Shown one piece after another: positions 52,101-62,942 of a stretch of DNA of 64,000 nt; positions within the stretch are counted from its first letter, which is position 1, and the number at the start of each line of letters is the position of its first letter. Origin of the DNA: Acanthaster planci (taxonomy: Eukaryota; Echinodermata; Asteroidea; Valvatida; Acanthasteridae). The position numbers and the translations under genes were made by a program. Under the pieces are notes generated by a model. That model was not told the origin of the DNA and searched no databases. It saw only the letters and a list, made by a program, of their open reading frames with translations. The stretch is from the NCBI RefSeq assembly GCF_001949145.1, contig NW_019091363.1, positions 2,955,311-3,019,310 on the forward strand, given 5' to 3'.

Positions 52101-55100
52101 TTTCGTAGTGCTCTAAAAGAGAGAAGGCTCAAGCAATGTAAATTGTTACCCCTATTTAACTTTAAATGTGCATGTTATTGCTTTGATAATACAAATATAG
52201 GTGAAGTGGGATGACATTTCTGAGAAATGTCGATGTCATACGGTCACTTTAATTTGGATTTACAGTAATTAACCATGACAACAGACCATGTCAACACGCA
52301 AAACAGTGCCTCTACCAGAGGTACATTAACAAAGCTTAATGTGTGCGTGACAAAACTGTTATTCATCGAAGACACCGTCTTGCACTGCTTTGGTTGGGGG
52401 TGTTATGTAATCCAGTGTTTAAGGTAATTTCTCCTTTAATATTTGCTGCCCTTATTATACATACGCGCATTGTACCAGCTTTAAACTGAAGTTGCGCACC
52501 CCTTTTATAACTGGTTTCTGCTTGGACGTATTAAAACTTGTGGTTGGGCGTCAAATGCTGACCCACGTAGTGGTCGTTGGGGTGAGAGCTATACATGCAC
52601 ACATGCAATCAAAATCACGTCTACTCTTCGAAGGAAGGAGTGCTTGAAGTCACGTTATTAGATTATCTGTTCATCTGTATCCTCCCGCCATTTCATTTGC
52701 TTTAATGTTTTATGCTTTAAGTCATGAAGTATGATACTTAAAGTATTATATCTTGAACATTTTGAGAAAAGTGCACCATATATCATAAGTTGCCTTTATT
52801 TTCTGTTCGGTTTCGAGAATACATACCGTACTGCACCGTATTATCAAAACATAAAAGTTACATTGCTGTAATACCTCCTTTAACATACAAAATGCATAAC
52901 AAAAAGAGTAAAAAGGCATCCTGGAGTGTACAATTTCAGAAATATCCCAGCTAGGGGTGGCAAAAATATTTTCCAAGTAGATACCGCTTAAAACTCTTGT
53001 CAGATTTGTCGGATTCTAGATTTGTATATAGCAGTAGTAAAAAATAGTTACATGTTTTAAGTTTTGAAATAATTTTAGCTGATTGTATAAGTCAAAACAC
53101 ATCACCAAAGTTGTCTTCGAATGTGCAACTACTTCCTCAAAATTGTTATAAAAGAACAACAATATTGAGCCACTTTCGCGAAAACTGCACCATGGTTTTA
53201 TGAATATTTGGTCATAAATGTATACGGCAATCGACAATATGACAGTCCCAATTGATCGTTGGAAGGACTACCCTATAAAAAACTGATTTGTTTTTAATCT
53301 TAAAGGGAAAGAAAGAAGATTATAATTCTGACGGATATTTCAGCCTGCATTTCTTTTCTTTTTCAAAGTGACAAATAAAAAACTCGTTCGTCAAACAAAA
53401 CGAGTAAGTGAACAACGAGTGTCGTGTGGTGGCGAGTTTTATTGAAAAGAGAACCTGATTCAGTAACGTCCGTGGAAACGAGACTGCACGTTTCGGCGTT
53501 GCACTGGAGCCAGTCGCGGTTGCACAGGTCCAAGGGTGGAGGTGCACCAAAATTCAGTTCAAGGTTTTTACCTCTTTCGCTTTACTTGTTCATTTGATCA
53601 TGTGTTTTGTTGCTGTATACATTCTACTACAAAGTATTGTGCTCCCCCAAAAATCAGTCGTCGAAATAGAATCAAACGACCGCAGACGATAGCTTGAGCG
53701 AAGTAGTTTTATTATTCGTCGCTCACGTGGGGGCAGAACTGACAACAAAGCACCTCAGTATGTGAATCGCTGATGCTTGTGTTAAAATTCCTGTTTCCAG
53801 CAACATATGAGATGGATTACAGTTTTGGGCCATTGAGACCCCGTTTTTGGACGTAAACAAGTATTCACTGCTCACGGAGGCGTATCATTTGTTGGGAGCA
53901 AACAAGGTTTGTTGAACGTCGCTTACTCAAGCATAGTCGTGTACAGTTTTGCAGATAGGATATCTCACGCGATTTGAAACAGTTCGGGGAAAATCAATAC
54001 GGCTACAAATGCACTTCTCTGTAATAGGCAAACACGATGGTTATTTTTGCTGTGTCACCTTTCGGTTTGAGCGCATGCGTGATTTTTAAGGGTGGAATCG
54101 TAATTGGGAACAGTTTTGTTCGACGATATGTTGAATTACGATTCATGCTAAAGCTAATCAACCCAAAATTCCTGAAATACAAACCTGCTTCATCAACAAC
54201 ATGTAATGGATGTTAATTAGTTTTGTTGGCAAAGTCAACGCTTTCATCCCCTGTACATTACTTCAACATCACTCAGAATGAAATCCAAAAGCTATCATTA
54301 AACCTTCATCGGGGAAAGGAAATCGTACCTTTGAAGAGTGGACTAATCCTCCACATGGAAATAGCGCCCAGACTGCCGAACTGACCGAATGATATCTCCA
54401 GGAACAGCATTGGGAAACCCACTAACGCCAACATGATCAGATAGGGAAAGAGAAACGCCCCTGGAAAGCAACAAAACGATCATTTCTTTATCGGTTGGAA
54501 CACATTCGTGAAGTTCATTACAATACCTCGGGTCGTTATTCTTGCTAGGCGTGCTACTTGCAAAGACAATAGATAACAAGCCAATGAAAAAGTGCAGGGA
54601 ACCGTTAAATTCCATTAAATGTTACCAAAGCTTAAGCTGGATATATTGGCAAGGTCTGAGCTGGGCCGCACCGGGGTAAGGCACAACGTCCAACGGAAGC
54701 CTTTGTGGTTTCGAAACAATTCTGCATTTTTAAAAATCCGTTTCTGAACTTGGTGATAGAGACAGTATTACATTGCTGAACATTTTACTATTAAGTGGTG
54801 CATAAGTTCTTCAGACAAGTAAAGGTTGAGACAAAAAAAGCCACAGCTGACACAATCAGGGAAACATACTCAGGTTATACGGTATGTTAGAAAGTAATAC
54901 TTTGTAGAATCAAACATTATGATGAGTAGCATTCATAACCGGAAATGTCAGCTAATGTAACCTAAACAAACTTAATCTTTGGGTTTGAGGAACATGATGT
55001 TATCTGAAGTTCTGCTACAAATTGATCTCCATTTCATTGATTTAGTAATAACGCACGATATTCATTTTACAGCTACGAGGTTTCAACATCAATTTCCTCA

Positions 55101-56479
55101 GCCGTGTTCATGTTCTGTTTCAAGGAACGCCAGAATTTACTGTTGTAAAGTGCATAGATGATTCTTGCTTGGTTGTTTGTTTTTTGTGTTATTCAATGAG
55201 TATTTCATACCTGCGTGAAGAATTTGAACCCAATAAATATGTGTGTTAATGTTGTACAATCAGGAGTTTGTCAGAGTGGTAGTGGAACCGTTTGTCCAAA
55301 AAGACCTGCCACTTACAGGCAAGACATAAGTGCTGATCCCAATCTAATTCAAATATGTTATATCGAGCAGATCCAGAAAGCAGATCATCTCATCGGAATT
55401 GATGGGATAGCTGTTACACATTAGAACTGCACAGGTCACACGAACCTGATTTATCTAACTGTAGTGTGTACCCTCCTGGTAAATAAATACTGTTCCCGAG
55501 AAACACTTTGCGACCTACAATAAATGGTCCACTTCAAGCTCTCCCTTTATAGCTTTATCAGACTCTTACAGCCAGACCAATCTAAAACTTCGCTAAACTA
55601 AATGACAGAGGCGAATGCAATTCACTCTGTTGTTTTTGCTATCGGATTACAGAGGTTGGCAATTAACACATGAACTAAAATTTCTGGCGAAGAAATGTTG
55701 AGAGTTATTAATTATCAATACTTCAACGTAGTACTTTTGACAGAAAAAAAATGTGAATTCGAGTTGGTTTAGCATGCATTGGGACAAGCAGCGGGAGGGG
55801 GAAAAGACTTCATGAGGGGCCATACCAGCGCGACCTTTTTGTCTAAAGCAACTTTGACAAATTCTCAGCAAAGCTAAGCATTGCGGTTTATGGACATAAG
55901 CGCCCCTGCAGAGGGTTCCTACTAGTTCATAATCACCAGTGGTCTTCCCGGCAATTACGAGACTTTAATGAGTTCCAGTTGTAGCAGCGAACTGCTGAAT
56001 AAAATTCGCAATTTAAGATGGCATACTTTGACAATTCCAGAAACAGGTTGGCAATGAAAAGTGATTGGTCGATGTACCCATCAACGGAAAAGTACTAATT
56101 CAGAGGTTTGGAATGATCCAGATTTATTGGTACATAAACGTTTGTTTGTCCAATCTCCAAAGATGTACTAAGCACTTGACGGCAACTTTATGCAGATAAA
56201 TGGATTTTTTTTAAATTTACTGCAGTTAATGACCATACCTCCTCCATTGCTGTAAGCGAGATGGGGAAATCGCCAGACATTACCAAGCCCAATCGCGTAC
56301 CCCATGCTGGATAACACAAAGTCCAGCTTGCCTGACCATTTGCCTCGGCCTTCCGAGTCATCTTGAACGTTCTCTGCTTTTCCTTTGCTTGCCTCCGCGT
56401 CAGGTTGTTCCGGCTCCACCTTCTCACGGGGCTCGTGGCGATGCGCTTCCATCATGGGACCAACCTGGCTCGATTCCAT
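39908..56479 (-). CDS. SLC6 sodium/chloride-coupled transporter, glycine/GABA-transporter-like
   Basis: Thirteen coding exons with compatible GT-AG phases encode a 660-residue, 12-TM plasma-membrane symporter. TM1 has [12 protein letters not shown], with the Gly typical of amino-acid rather than monoamine carriers. The long loop after TM3 has two Cys (GCNH...QDC) and N-glycosylation sites NHT and NDS. TM5 has [15 protein letters not shown]6 has [20 protein letters not shown], closest in style to glycine transporters. TM8 has the Na2-site LGLDSQF. The C-tail starts with a WGP motif. The family takes up neurotransmitter amino acids with sodium and chloride; the substrate here is inferred, not shown. 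The Na1-ligand Asn of TM7 is Gly (codon 44657-44659). The start ATG at 56477-56479 follows an in-frame TGA. A 5' splice acceptor at 56494 shows an upstream leader exon. Confidence 0.93.
40831..41001 (-). CDS. SLC6 exon 12: end of TM11 and TM12
   Basis: The 57 codons run in phase 0 to a GTAAAC donor. The acceptor is taken as TAAAG before TTCCCTACAG rather than the CTACAG ten bases later. Only that choice keeps the frame with exon 11 and the usual spacing between TM11 and TM12. Confidence 0.8.
41523..41632 (-). CDS. SLC6 exon 11: loop and start of TM11
   Basis: It encodes [13 protein letters not shown] then [18 protein letters not shown], the conserved W-K-x-C-W-K entry to TM11. The donor is GTAAGT. 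Confidence 0.9.
42655..42754 (-). CDS. SLC6 exon 10: TM10
   Basis: It encodes [17 protein letters not shown] then a hydrophobic stretch ending [10 protein letters not shown]. Acceptor TTTTCAG and donor GTGAGT are strong. It is shorter than most open frames and easily missed. Confidence 0.9.
43006..43146 (-). CDS. SLC6 exon 9: second half of TM8 and TM9
   Basis: It encodes [14 protein letters not shown], the hallmark after the TM8 sodium site, then TM9 ([17 protein letters not shown]). Phase 0 at both ends, donor GTAAGC. Confidence 0.92.
43762..43877 (-). CDS. SLC6 exon 8: loop 4 and first half of TM8
   Basis: It encodes [14 protein letters not shown], the conserved loop-4 motif, and [13 protein letters not shown] with the Asp and Ser used in the Na2 and substrate region. 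Confidence 0.92.
44560..44684 (-). CDS. SLC6 exon 7: TM7
   Basis: It encodes [18 protein letters not shown] then [10 protein letters not shown]. The chloride-site Ser is retained (LTS). The Asn five positions before the conserved A-G-F block's Ser region is replaced by Gly (residue 340). Confidence 0.92.
45313..45416 (-). CDS. SLC6 exon 6: TM6
   Basis: It encodes [18 protein letters not shown] then [16 protein letters not shown], the unwound substrate-binding helix. Gln and Ser of the chloride/sodium site are present. Donor GTAGGT. Confidence 0.92.
46027..46324 (-). CDS. Candidate terminal exon of a nested gene (FGF-like?)
   Basis: The frame of 98 codons lies in SLC6 intron 5 on the same strand. 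It starts after CCTTTAG and ends in TGA. The segment from [15 protein letters not shown] through [10 protein letters not shown] recalls the second half of the FGF beta-trefoil: aromatic, E, E-N, Y, then Y-L...K-x-G-R and a basic run. The Cys usual in that block is absent, so the match is weak. It is phase-compatible with 47081-47326. It cannot be part of the SLC6 protein, whose flanking exons join without it. Confidence 0.35.
47081..47326 (-). CDS. Candidate internal exon of the nested gene
   Basis: This 246-bp open segment lies between CATGTTACAG and a GTATAT donor, entering and leaving in phase 2. It encodes 81 residues, with a basic Ser/Thr/Lys-rich part and then [20 protein letters not shown]. 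The NLRYLTLN part loosely recalls the FGF S-x-R-Y-L-x-M-N motif. It joins in frame to 46324. No first exon or signal peptide was found upstream, so the gene is incomplete or false. Confidence 0.3.
49697..49831 (-). CDS. SLC6 exon 5: TM5 and loop 3
   Basis: It encodes [20 protein letters not shown] and then [19 protein letters not shown], the typical loop-3 helix. Acceptor TTGTAG, donor GTATCA, phase 0 at both ends. Confidence 0.92.
50194..50326 (-). CDS. SLC6 exon 4: end of loop 2 and TM4
   Basis: It encodes [21 protein letters not shown]4, and SKGVKTSGK. Acceptor TTCTTACAG, donor GTAACC. Confidence 0.92.
50470..50716 (-). CDS. SLC6 exon 3: TM3 and the large extracellular loop
   Basis: It encodes TM3 with [13 protein letters not shown] (the substrate-gating Tyr region), [16 protein letters not shown] with the loop disulfide pair, and SSEEYF. 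It ends in phase 2 at GTAAAT. Confidence 0.92.
50921..50988 (-). repeat. tRNA-like SINE or tRNA pseudogene relic
   Basis: On the minus strand a near-consensus pol III A box (TGGTAAAGTGG, about 50971-50981) is followed 35 bp later by a B-box-like GGTTTGAGTCCC (50925-50936). The anticodon arm does not fold properly, so it is not a functional tRNA. It lies in SLC6 intron 2. Confidence 0.45.
54329..54460 (-). CDS. SLC6 exon 2: TM2
   Basis: It encodes [20 protein letters not shown] then [11 protein letters not shown] and MWRISPLFK, the classical TM2 and following helix. Phase 1 at both ends. Confidence 0.92.
56239..56479 (-). CDS. SLC6 exon 1 (coding part): N-tail and TM1
   Basis: The N-tail of about 48 residues is acidic and charged. 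It is followed by [12 protein letters not shown] and the TM1 core [20 protein letters not shown]. The start context has G at +4 but T at -3. A 14-base untranslated piece (56480-56493) precedes the ATG in the same exon, after a CATTTCAG acceptor. Confidence 0.9.
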
Positions 56480-56777
56480 TCAATACAATGTTACTGAAAT
56501 GATTGTTAGAGAGCGGGCTACGAAAGACCCATGCACTTCCCGCATGAAAGCTAACAACAAACTGCCTCCTCCAATCAGTTCAGACGTCAAATATGTTTTT
56601 CTTGATTACGACACCTACTGCGTTAAACCTTTGAACTCTGTTGCGGTGTTCAAAGCGCAACTCGCTGGAGTCTTTAACCGCTCCACAATACCGTTACATT
56701 ATGTAAAGTTGCACGTCATACTGGAACCACATAGCACGGTACGTACTAGACAGCATAAAGCAGTGGCGTGATCAGAA

Positions 56778-56980
56778 CAGCGTCGTATTCAATTCCATCA
56801 CAAGTCCCTTCACAAGTCCAGTCACAAGTCCCTTCAAAGGGCCAGTCATAAGTAACAGGGTGAAAAATGACAAAGGAATGCTTTCGTCATAGCTCATTTG
56901 AATAGCTTGTGAATTGTCTCAAGATTGAATGACTTGTGATGGACTTACAGGGAGTTGTGATGGACGCGAATACAACACTG
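56778..56980. repeat. TIR element with internal ACAAGTCC direct repeats
   Basis: The ends are inverted copies: CAGCGTCGTATTC at the left and, read from the right, CAGTGTTGTATTC. Inside each end the words CATCACAAGTCC and CACAAGTCC are repeated in tandem. The 203-bp unit has no reading frame, so it is MITE-like. It lies in the SLC6 leader intron. Confidence 0.6.
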
Positions 56981-57815
56981 GATCACACTGATGGCAGCAT
57001 TATAGGGGATTGGGACAAACCCCCCAACCGCTTTTTGACCTGGGAAGGAACCCTTGGATCATGGCGGGGGGGGGTTCGAAAAAAAGGGAGAGCTGGGGCC
57101 AAAGCCAATACTTAAAATGTAAATTTTTACTTAAACCTTTAGGGGATCTATAGACACATATGAACGCTTCACATACACCACTCTGGGTTTTGTGGGCCCT
57201 TGCCGTATGCCCCGATGATGGATGGACATGGGGGCCTATGTGCTCACCAGAGAAGAAGTTACTGACACGAGACTGGAAATTTCAACCGGCAAGTTGAAAT
57301 ACAGGCTCCTTAGAAAAGTGAGTTGGTGCCAAGCGACATGGACCTATAAATGTCCATATAGCCTTGGGAACCGTAGCATCGGGATAGGCCCCTACATGTT
57401 ACGCAGCACCGCTTCCACTTCAGCTTTGTCTCCGCTAGTGGTTGGTTCTAGATACGACAGGCCTCATCTCTGGTGACGAAGCCGACGAGGATGTTAGTAC
57501 CCGCCGGGAACAGTCAACCGGGAGGGGAACGAAAAGAGGGAGAGAAAGGGCTAAGGCCTGTAAAAGTTATTTCAAGTAAATACCAGACATAATGTGTCCA
57601 TGGTAAAAAAAAAAGTGTCCATGGTAAAAAAAAATAGTTTGAATTTTTTGAACAACAAAGGTCCTCCTCCTTCGCGCCACTTCACACCCCATGACTCCTC
57701 ATTGAAACCAATTCCCTTTTTTGACTCAAATTACAAAGCAGCGTCCTAAACGACGCCCATCAGTTCACGCCTATCGTACATTGCTGAGTCCAACGCATTG
57801 GTATAATACACGGAG

Positions 57816-58334
57816 GTGTGGATTCTGAGAGTGACAAGAACCAACAATTCGATCCATGTGTTATGTTCTAAAAATTACTTCGACCACAAATTCAACAATC
57901 TGTCTATTCCGGGCACGAAGGACAATGCTCAGCTAAAAGAACTAAAAATAAAACTTGAAGCTAAAGATCTCGTCAAACCTGGTAATATCGAGAAATATCA
58001 ATTCTGCGGACAGCTGGAACTCATCCTTGAAAAAATCAAGGAAGCCCTCATTAAGAAAGTTGATGTAGACCAAGCCATCGAATCTATTCAAGAAGCTGAA
58101 GAACTCATCCACGAGAGAAAAAAATTAAAGATCCCCGACAACATCAAGGCAGGCTGGCTGACTGTGTCACACTTCGAAAAAGATTCATCTTCGGAGCTCT
58201 TACCCGAGCAGCAGAAAAGAGTCAAGGCAGCAGAAGAATCTGCGTTAAAGGAGATCGAGAACCGAAAATGTCGAGAGTCCCCACATGAATTTGGCAAAGA
58301 TACCAATACTTCTACCAAGGGTCCTGCTCATTAG
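57816..58334 (+). pseudogene. Retroelement gag-like ORF fragment
   Basis: A 172-codon frame is rich in Lys/Glu and probably helical. The order G-N-x-x-x-Y-x-F (NIEKYQFCGQLELILEKIKE), an A/E-rich helix, E-R-x-K then GWLTV and a K-R-x-x-A-E-x-x-A-L tail matches the N-terminal ORF of many invertebrate DIRS-like or related retroelements. No zinc knuckle, RT or tyrosine recombinase follows, and the frame ends early, so it is a relic. The family assignment rests on motif memory and is tentative. It is antisense to the SLC6 leader intron. Confidence 0.5.
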
Positions 58335-60899
58335 TCTCTTTTTTCGAGGTAAAGCCCCCGTGATTCTTAATTTGTCATGTTGCACTGGCTCTTCTCATGC
58401 TTTCCATTAAATATAAAGAATAAACATTTGGTTTCCTCTTGCTCTATTTGTGTTACGTTGGGCATTAGAGTCAAACTGTTGAGCGCAGCGAAAGAGCGTG
58501 AATTTTTGTTATACTTTGTGGGATGAAAGGACGCTAGTAAACAAAATAGACTTTTCAAATCCATATACGTAGCTTGTTGCCATTGAAACAGCTCATATTG
58601 TGTTTTTGGCATTTCGGGCCGACTTAGGGCTCCAAAAACTGGTTTTTAGCTTCTATTCAAAAGTCCACCTGACCAAAATAAAAAAAATCACGAATCCACT
58701 TATATTAAAGTATCATCCTTGCCTCTGCTTGAGACAAAAAGTTATCGCTTCAAGTGTCATCCTTTTGCTCTTTTAAAGAGCTTGCAGTGAAGAATGTGTT
58801 TAGAACTTCCAAAATTGACCTTTTTACCCTAAGTTGCCCCTCAAAACGTCAACTTTCAAGGGGTCTCAGAACGTTTTCCTTTTGGTTGTGATTAGGGCCC
58901 AGATTGGTCTTTTCATACAGTGGTAGGGAAATCTTGGGCAATTGTATTCTGCCGTGACAATATTGCCTCAAATTGATGGTCATTTTTCATAAAACAGAAA
59001 ATTGCATTTTGGGGGTTTCCACGGTTTGAATCAATAATACAAAAAGAAACGAGTGCATCGGCGACCAAAAGTCGCTATACTGAACAACCGCTATACCGAA
59101 GAAAATCCCTGTGGAATAACACCGTATTCGTTATTCCACCGGGGTAAAAATAGCAAATTAAAACAGAATACGGGGAGAAACCAACAGCTGAAAACCCAAA
59201 GCATACAAGTTAGCATATCAAATACGGGTTCACTGTTCAGATCCGTTTATCAAAATATGCATCTACGTGTATGTTCAGTCAATATCAAGTAAATATCATC
59301 GTAAAGTCGAGGAGCAGTGGCGTATCTAGAGGGGGCAGGGACCAACTCCCCCCCCCCACGGTATTTTTTTGTAATAGGCCTACTTTATAATTAAGAAAGT
59401 AATCGGTATATTTAGTTAGCAAATATTAGCACCAACATCCTAAGGAAACAACACCATGAAATGAATGCAAGGATGTCGTGACCCTGAGTAAGGCTTTTGA
59501 TATTTTTTTCTCCCCAACATCATGTTTAACTAAGAAGGTTTCTTTTGTTCAACACCTCTTTCAATGAAAGACTGTATTTTTTTTGTTAAAGGGCAGTTGA
59601 GCCCGGCCAAACTGCATTCACGTTTGATCTTGCCCCCCCAAACACCAAAAGCTGGATGCGCATGTCGAGGGGGGATCGTGAAACACACCTTACTGAAGTA
59701 GTTAAAATAAATTCTGAATGAGGATAGTTTTTACTATATTACGTAAACAAGCAGTCAATATTTGTTTTATAACTCCCCTGCCACAGATTCTGCTTGATTT
59801 AAGCGATAACTAATTGATTCCATACGGTAAACTTCTCTTTAAATTCGAATGCGCAACCATTTTTCAAATACCTTTTCACAAAAACTTTGAGCCCGTGAGC
59901 GCTGTAGCGCTGGCATTTAAAATTATGCACGAAGCACAAAGCATTTTACACACAAACTATAGGTTGCAATATTCAGGGTTATGCATATGGTACTTTGCTT
60001 GCCACAAGTAAAAGTACACATGTACAGTGTAGTATTGTGATTGGTACGGGTCGAGTACTTTTGGTCATGCATAGCAAAATAGCAAGAACAGCGAATGCTA
60101 TGTGAATGGACCCCGAGCTGGACCGAGAAAGGGCACGATTTTACTAGCAATGGAGGCTCCTTTGGTAGTTAAACTTCACTTCGCTAGTTCACGAACAGCT
60201 GTGATGCGTCGCGCACGAGAGGCTACCAACATAATGAATATCTCGACTATGATGACTCCTTTCAAACGATGAGGGCGCGCTATGCTTTTGCTCAAGGCAG
60301 ATCACAGACATTAACGCATAGACCGCCAGATTTGCGCGTATAACCGTTATTTGGGCAAACACAACCTCGACTCCTTGGGCTGCGTGCGCATTCCTTCACT
60401 AGCCCCTGGTCGTGTAGAATACGGAAATGACGCTGACTGGCTATTCAGGATGACTAAAGTCCTAATTTAAATATCCGAAATAGTGGGATACGTATATCGC
60501 GCAGGGCATCGCGGGAACCAACATAGTGCGGCCAGATCGTACCCATAGGAATGAGGTTGGGGCAAACAATGGCCGAAGCGATAGATGACAGCGCGTCCAG
60601 TGCGTATTACGCGCAACGCATTTACATTACTTGTAAATGTTTACGTGTGCTTTCAAAATACGTCCGTTTTTTCCCTCCGGTATTGTTGTCTCTTCGTTTG
60701 AAGTGTTGCAACCGCATTGTTTTGAATCTACATGGGCCAGATTAAGTAAATAAAGGATTTTGGTATAATCGAGAAATGGCTTCATAGAATTTTAGGACTG
60801 GAATTCTTCAACTGTGCTTTAAATTCCCTGTACCGAGGGGTGAATTAGCCCATAGTTTTGATTTTAGTCGGGCGCCGCAGATAACGCAATGGTCATTTA
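58335..60899. other. SLC6 leader-intron DNA without genes
   Basis: I found no coding signal. It contains a perfect 10-bp hairpin (59111-59120 with 59130-59139), a GGCGTATCTAG-type repeat fragment near 59315, and short poly-C runs. Confidence 0.4.
59315..59350. repeat. Fragment of the GTGGCGTAGC repeat family
   Basis: CAGTGGCGTATCTAGAGGGGG followed by a C run resembles the left end of the element at 62943-63164. Confidence 0.35.
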
Positions 60900-61010
60900 G
60901 GCCGTGTCCGAAACAGGCTTCCAGCTAGGTCTAATGTCTACGCATCTCCGCACATTTTCAATGGAGGGAAGACCTAGACCTAGCTCTAGACAACAGATTC
61001 GGATGCAGCC
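60900..61010. repeat. TIR element, GGCCGTGTCCGAAT family (copy 3)
   Basis: This 111-bp copy is inverted relative to 15433-15551 and nearly identical to it apart from an 8-bp internal deletion. It starts GGCCGTGTCCGAAA and ends with the complement of GGCTGCATCCGAATC. Confidence 0.65.
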
Positions 61011-62249
61011 CTAGTTTTGAATGCTGTCTAGCGGTCTATGCGTTTGTATATCTGTGAGGTGGATAGCCCTCACAAATCACGATACAAAAATACAAAATCG
61101 GAGGTCCCCACCCACATTTTTATATCTACCCAGAGGTATGTGCAATGAAATGAACATCCAATCCAATTTTCTAGATATCATTGCTCTAACGTACTTACAA
61201 ATAAGTATAATAATGTGCTTGGCGATACCCGCCAAACATGTATGTATTCCCTTTTTAAATGACACTATCCAGATGGGAGCCGTTCATTCAATTAACTTGA
61301 TGCAAGTCGTTTCACTTCCAACTCTGGTAAGACGGCAGGACGTCTTCATGTTTTTTGTATGTCAAACTTTAAAAACGTGTTCAGGACGCGTAACATTTGA
61401 CTCATTTTGCTTTTGACACAACCGGAAAACGTACAAGAGTAGTATTCAGTTCAACGTCCATATGGGTAAAATCATTGTAAACAAAATGAACCTAACAGAA
61501 CCCGCCCAATGTATTGAGAGTTCCGGTAATTGTTTTGCTCAATACCTATGTCTGTAAGCCCCACTATTTTGGTTCATGTTTTGACAGGAAATGAAACCAA
61601 CCAAGTCTTGCTTTAGACAAAGTTACTCAATCAGAACGCCATGAGGTTTCCTTTCCCAGAAATGGTTTCTGAGCCAATAATTATGTTAACTTTGCAGTTG
61701 ATGTTTTGCTTGTTACATGGAAAGCAGCAAGAAATTTGTCTGTTCAGCAGGTTCACAAAATTGGCAACGGAAGCTGTGTCAGTGTAGAGTAAAAATTTAA
61801 AGTGACATGTCGATCAACGTACATGCCTGAGAGCAGTTCTTTTCTAACTCAAACTGAAAGTAAAGACAGTTGTTTAATATCTAGCTTCATAACACAGTTT
61901 TACTCGCAAAATTTTCAAAGCACGACCAACTGAATCTTCAGAGTGTTAACGGTGGACTTATTGACGTCCCTGTCCCTATTATATAGGGACCGGTAGCTAG
62001 CTGCGGTTTAACGTATGCGATTAGACCTGTCAATTTGGATGTTGAATATCTACGTTTTTGCCAGGCCAATAGCAATCCTATGACATGTAATAGGCCTACG
62101 TTTCAGCGAGAAGGCGAACAAAACACAATCTTTGTCAAACCTCTGTTGATCACAGTGTGCTAATTTATTTTTCAGTGATTATCATCTAGAAATTATTTTA
62201 CGGCAATTTATTTCAAATCAGTGGTTATTGTGTTAGAAGTCGGACTTAC

Positions 62250-62303
62250 GTTGTTCTTCCCCAGTCGCCATCCCGTAAGCCTGTACGCACTACACGGTCC
62301 TTC
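62250..62303 (-). other. Predicted SLC6 leader exon with a short uORF
   Basis: Downstream of the TATA-like box is an ATG in good context (G at -3, G at +4; 62269-62271). It reads seven codons to a strong GTAAGT donor after 62250. If joined to the acceptor at 56494, the frame reads MATGEEQLTLY and then stops at a TGA that directly abuts the SLC6 ATG. The 5' end is estimated from the TATA position. Confidence 0.45.
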
Positions 62304-62327
62304 CCTCGGCCCGGCAGCTCACACAGC

Positions 62328-62337
62328 CCTTATAAGG
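62328..62337 (-). promoter_or_regulatory. TATA/CArG-like promoter element
   Basis: CCTTATAAGG is a perfect SRF CArG-box consensus and could also act as a TATA box. It lies 57 bp ahead of an ATG-bearing exon with a strong donor, in a locally GC-richer patch, and on the same strand as the SLC6 gene. Confidence 0.45.
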
Positions 62338-62402
62338 CGCCCTCATTTGATAGCCCTTATTGTACAACGTATGTCCTACGTCACCAGTCAGTAAGTGAAC
62401 AG

Positions 62403-62637
62403 CTGGGGCCAATTTCATAGAGCTGCTCGAGTACAAAATTTGCGTGAAAACTTTGCTTGACAAATTGGGTTACCAGCCAAAACTCCATGTGATGTATATT
62501 GGTTTGGAATGGTATTCACCTGTCTTTTGGTTTTGGTTTTGACGATCACATAGATTTTGAGCTGGCAACCTTTGTTTTTAAGCAACGTTTTTTGTGTTTA
62601 AGCAAATTTGGAATTGGCTCTATGGAATTGGCCAACT
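62403..62637. repeat. TIR element of the CTGGGGCCAATTTCATAGAG family
   Basis: The left end reads CTGGGGCCAATTTCATAGAG. The right end read backwards gives TTGGCCAATTCCATAGAG. Internal blocks (TTACCAGCCAAAACTCCATG and GAGCTGGCAACC) are typical of a hAT-like MITE that I recall as common in sea urchin and other echinoderm DNA. Decayed internal pieces resemble 44170-44230. Confidence 0.65.
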
Positions 62638-62942
62638 CGTAGTAATAAATGGACTCAAGAGGGCGCAAAGCAAGTAACGTAGCGCGGTATTATGTATTCA
62701 AAGCATAAACGAAGACGTCACAGAGATCCCGACTTGAGTCAAGTCTATTATTGTGTTAAATTTTAGATGAATGAACCATTTATGGGGAAATTTTTTGGTA
62801 GAAGAAAAGCAAAATATGCCATCAGTTCCCGCTTCATTTGTGCATTAAGCAGGCATCATTTACATACATCCGGCAGGATTCTGCCGGATTCATTACCCGC
62901 TATCGGTCCCTACGATCGGAGGGCCTCTGTAACACATCTGGA

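Noticed and set aside
61021-61416. Plus-strand frame of 131 codons
   Set aside because: It starts at the edge of a TIR element, has no recognisable domain and no promoter or splice context.
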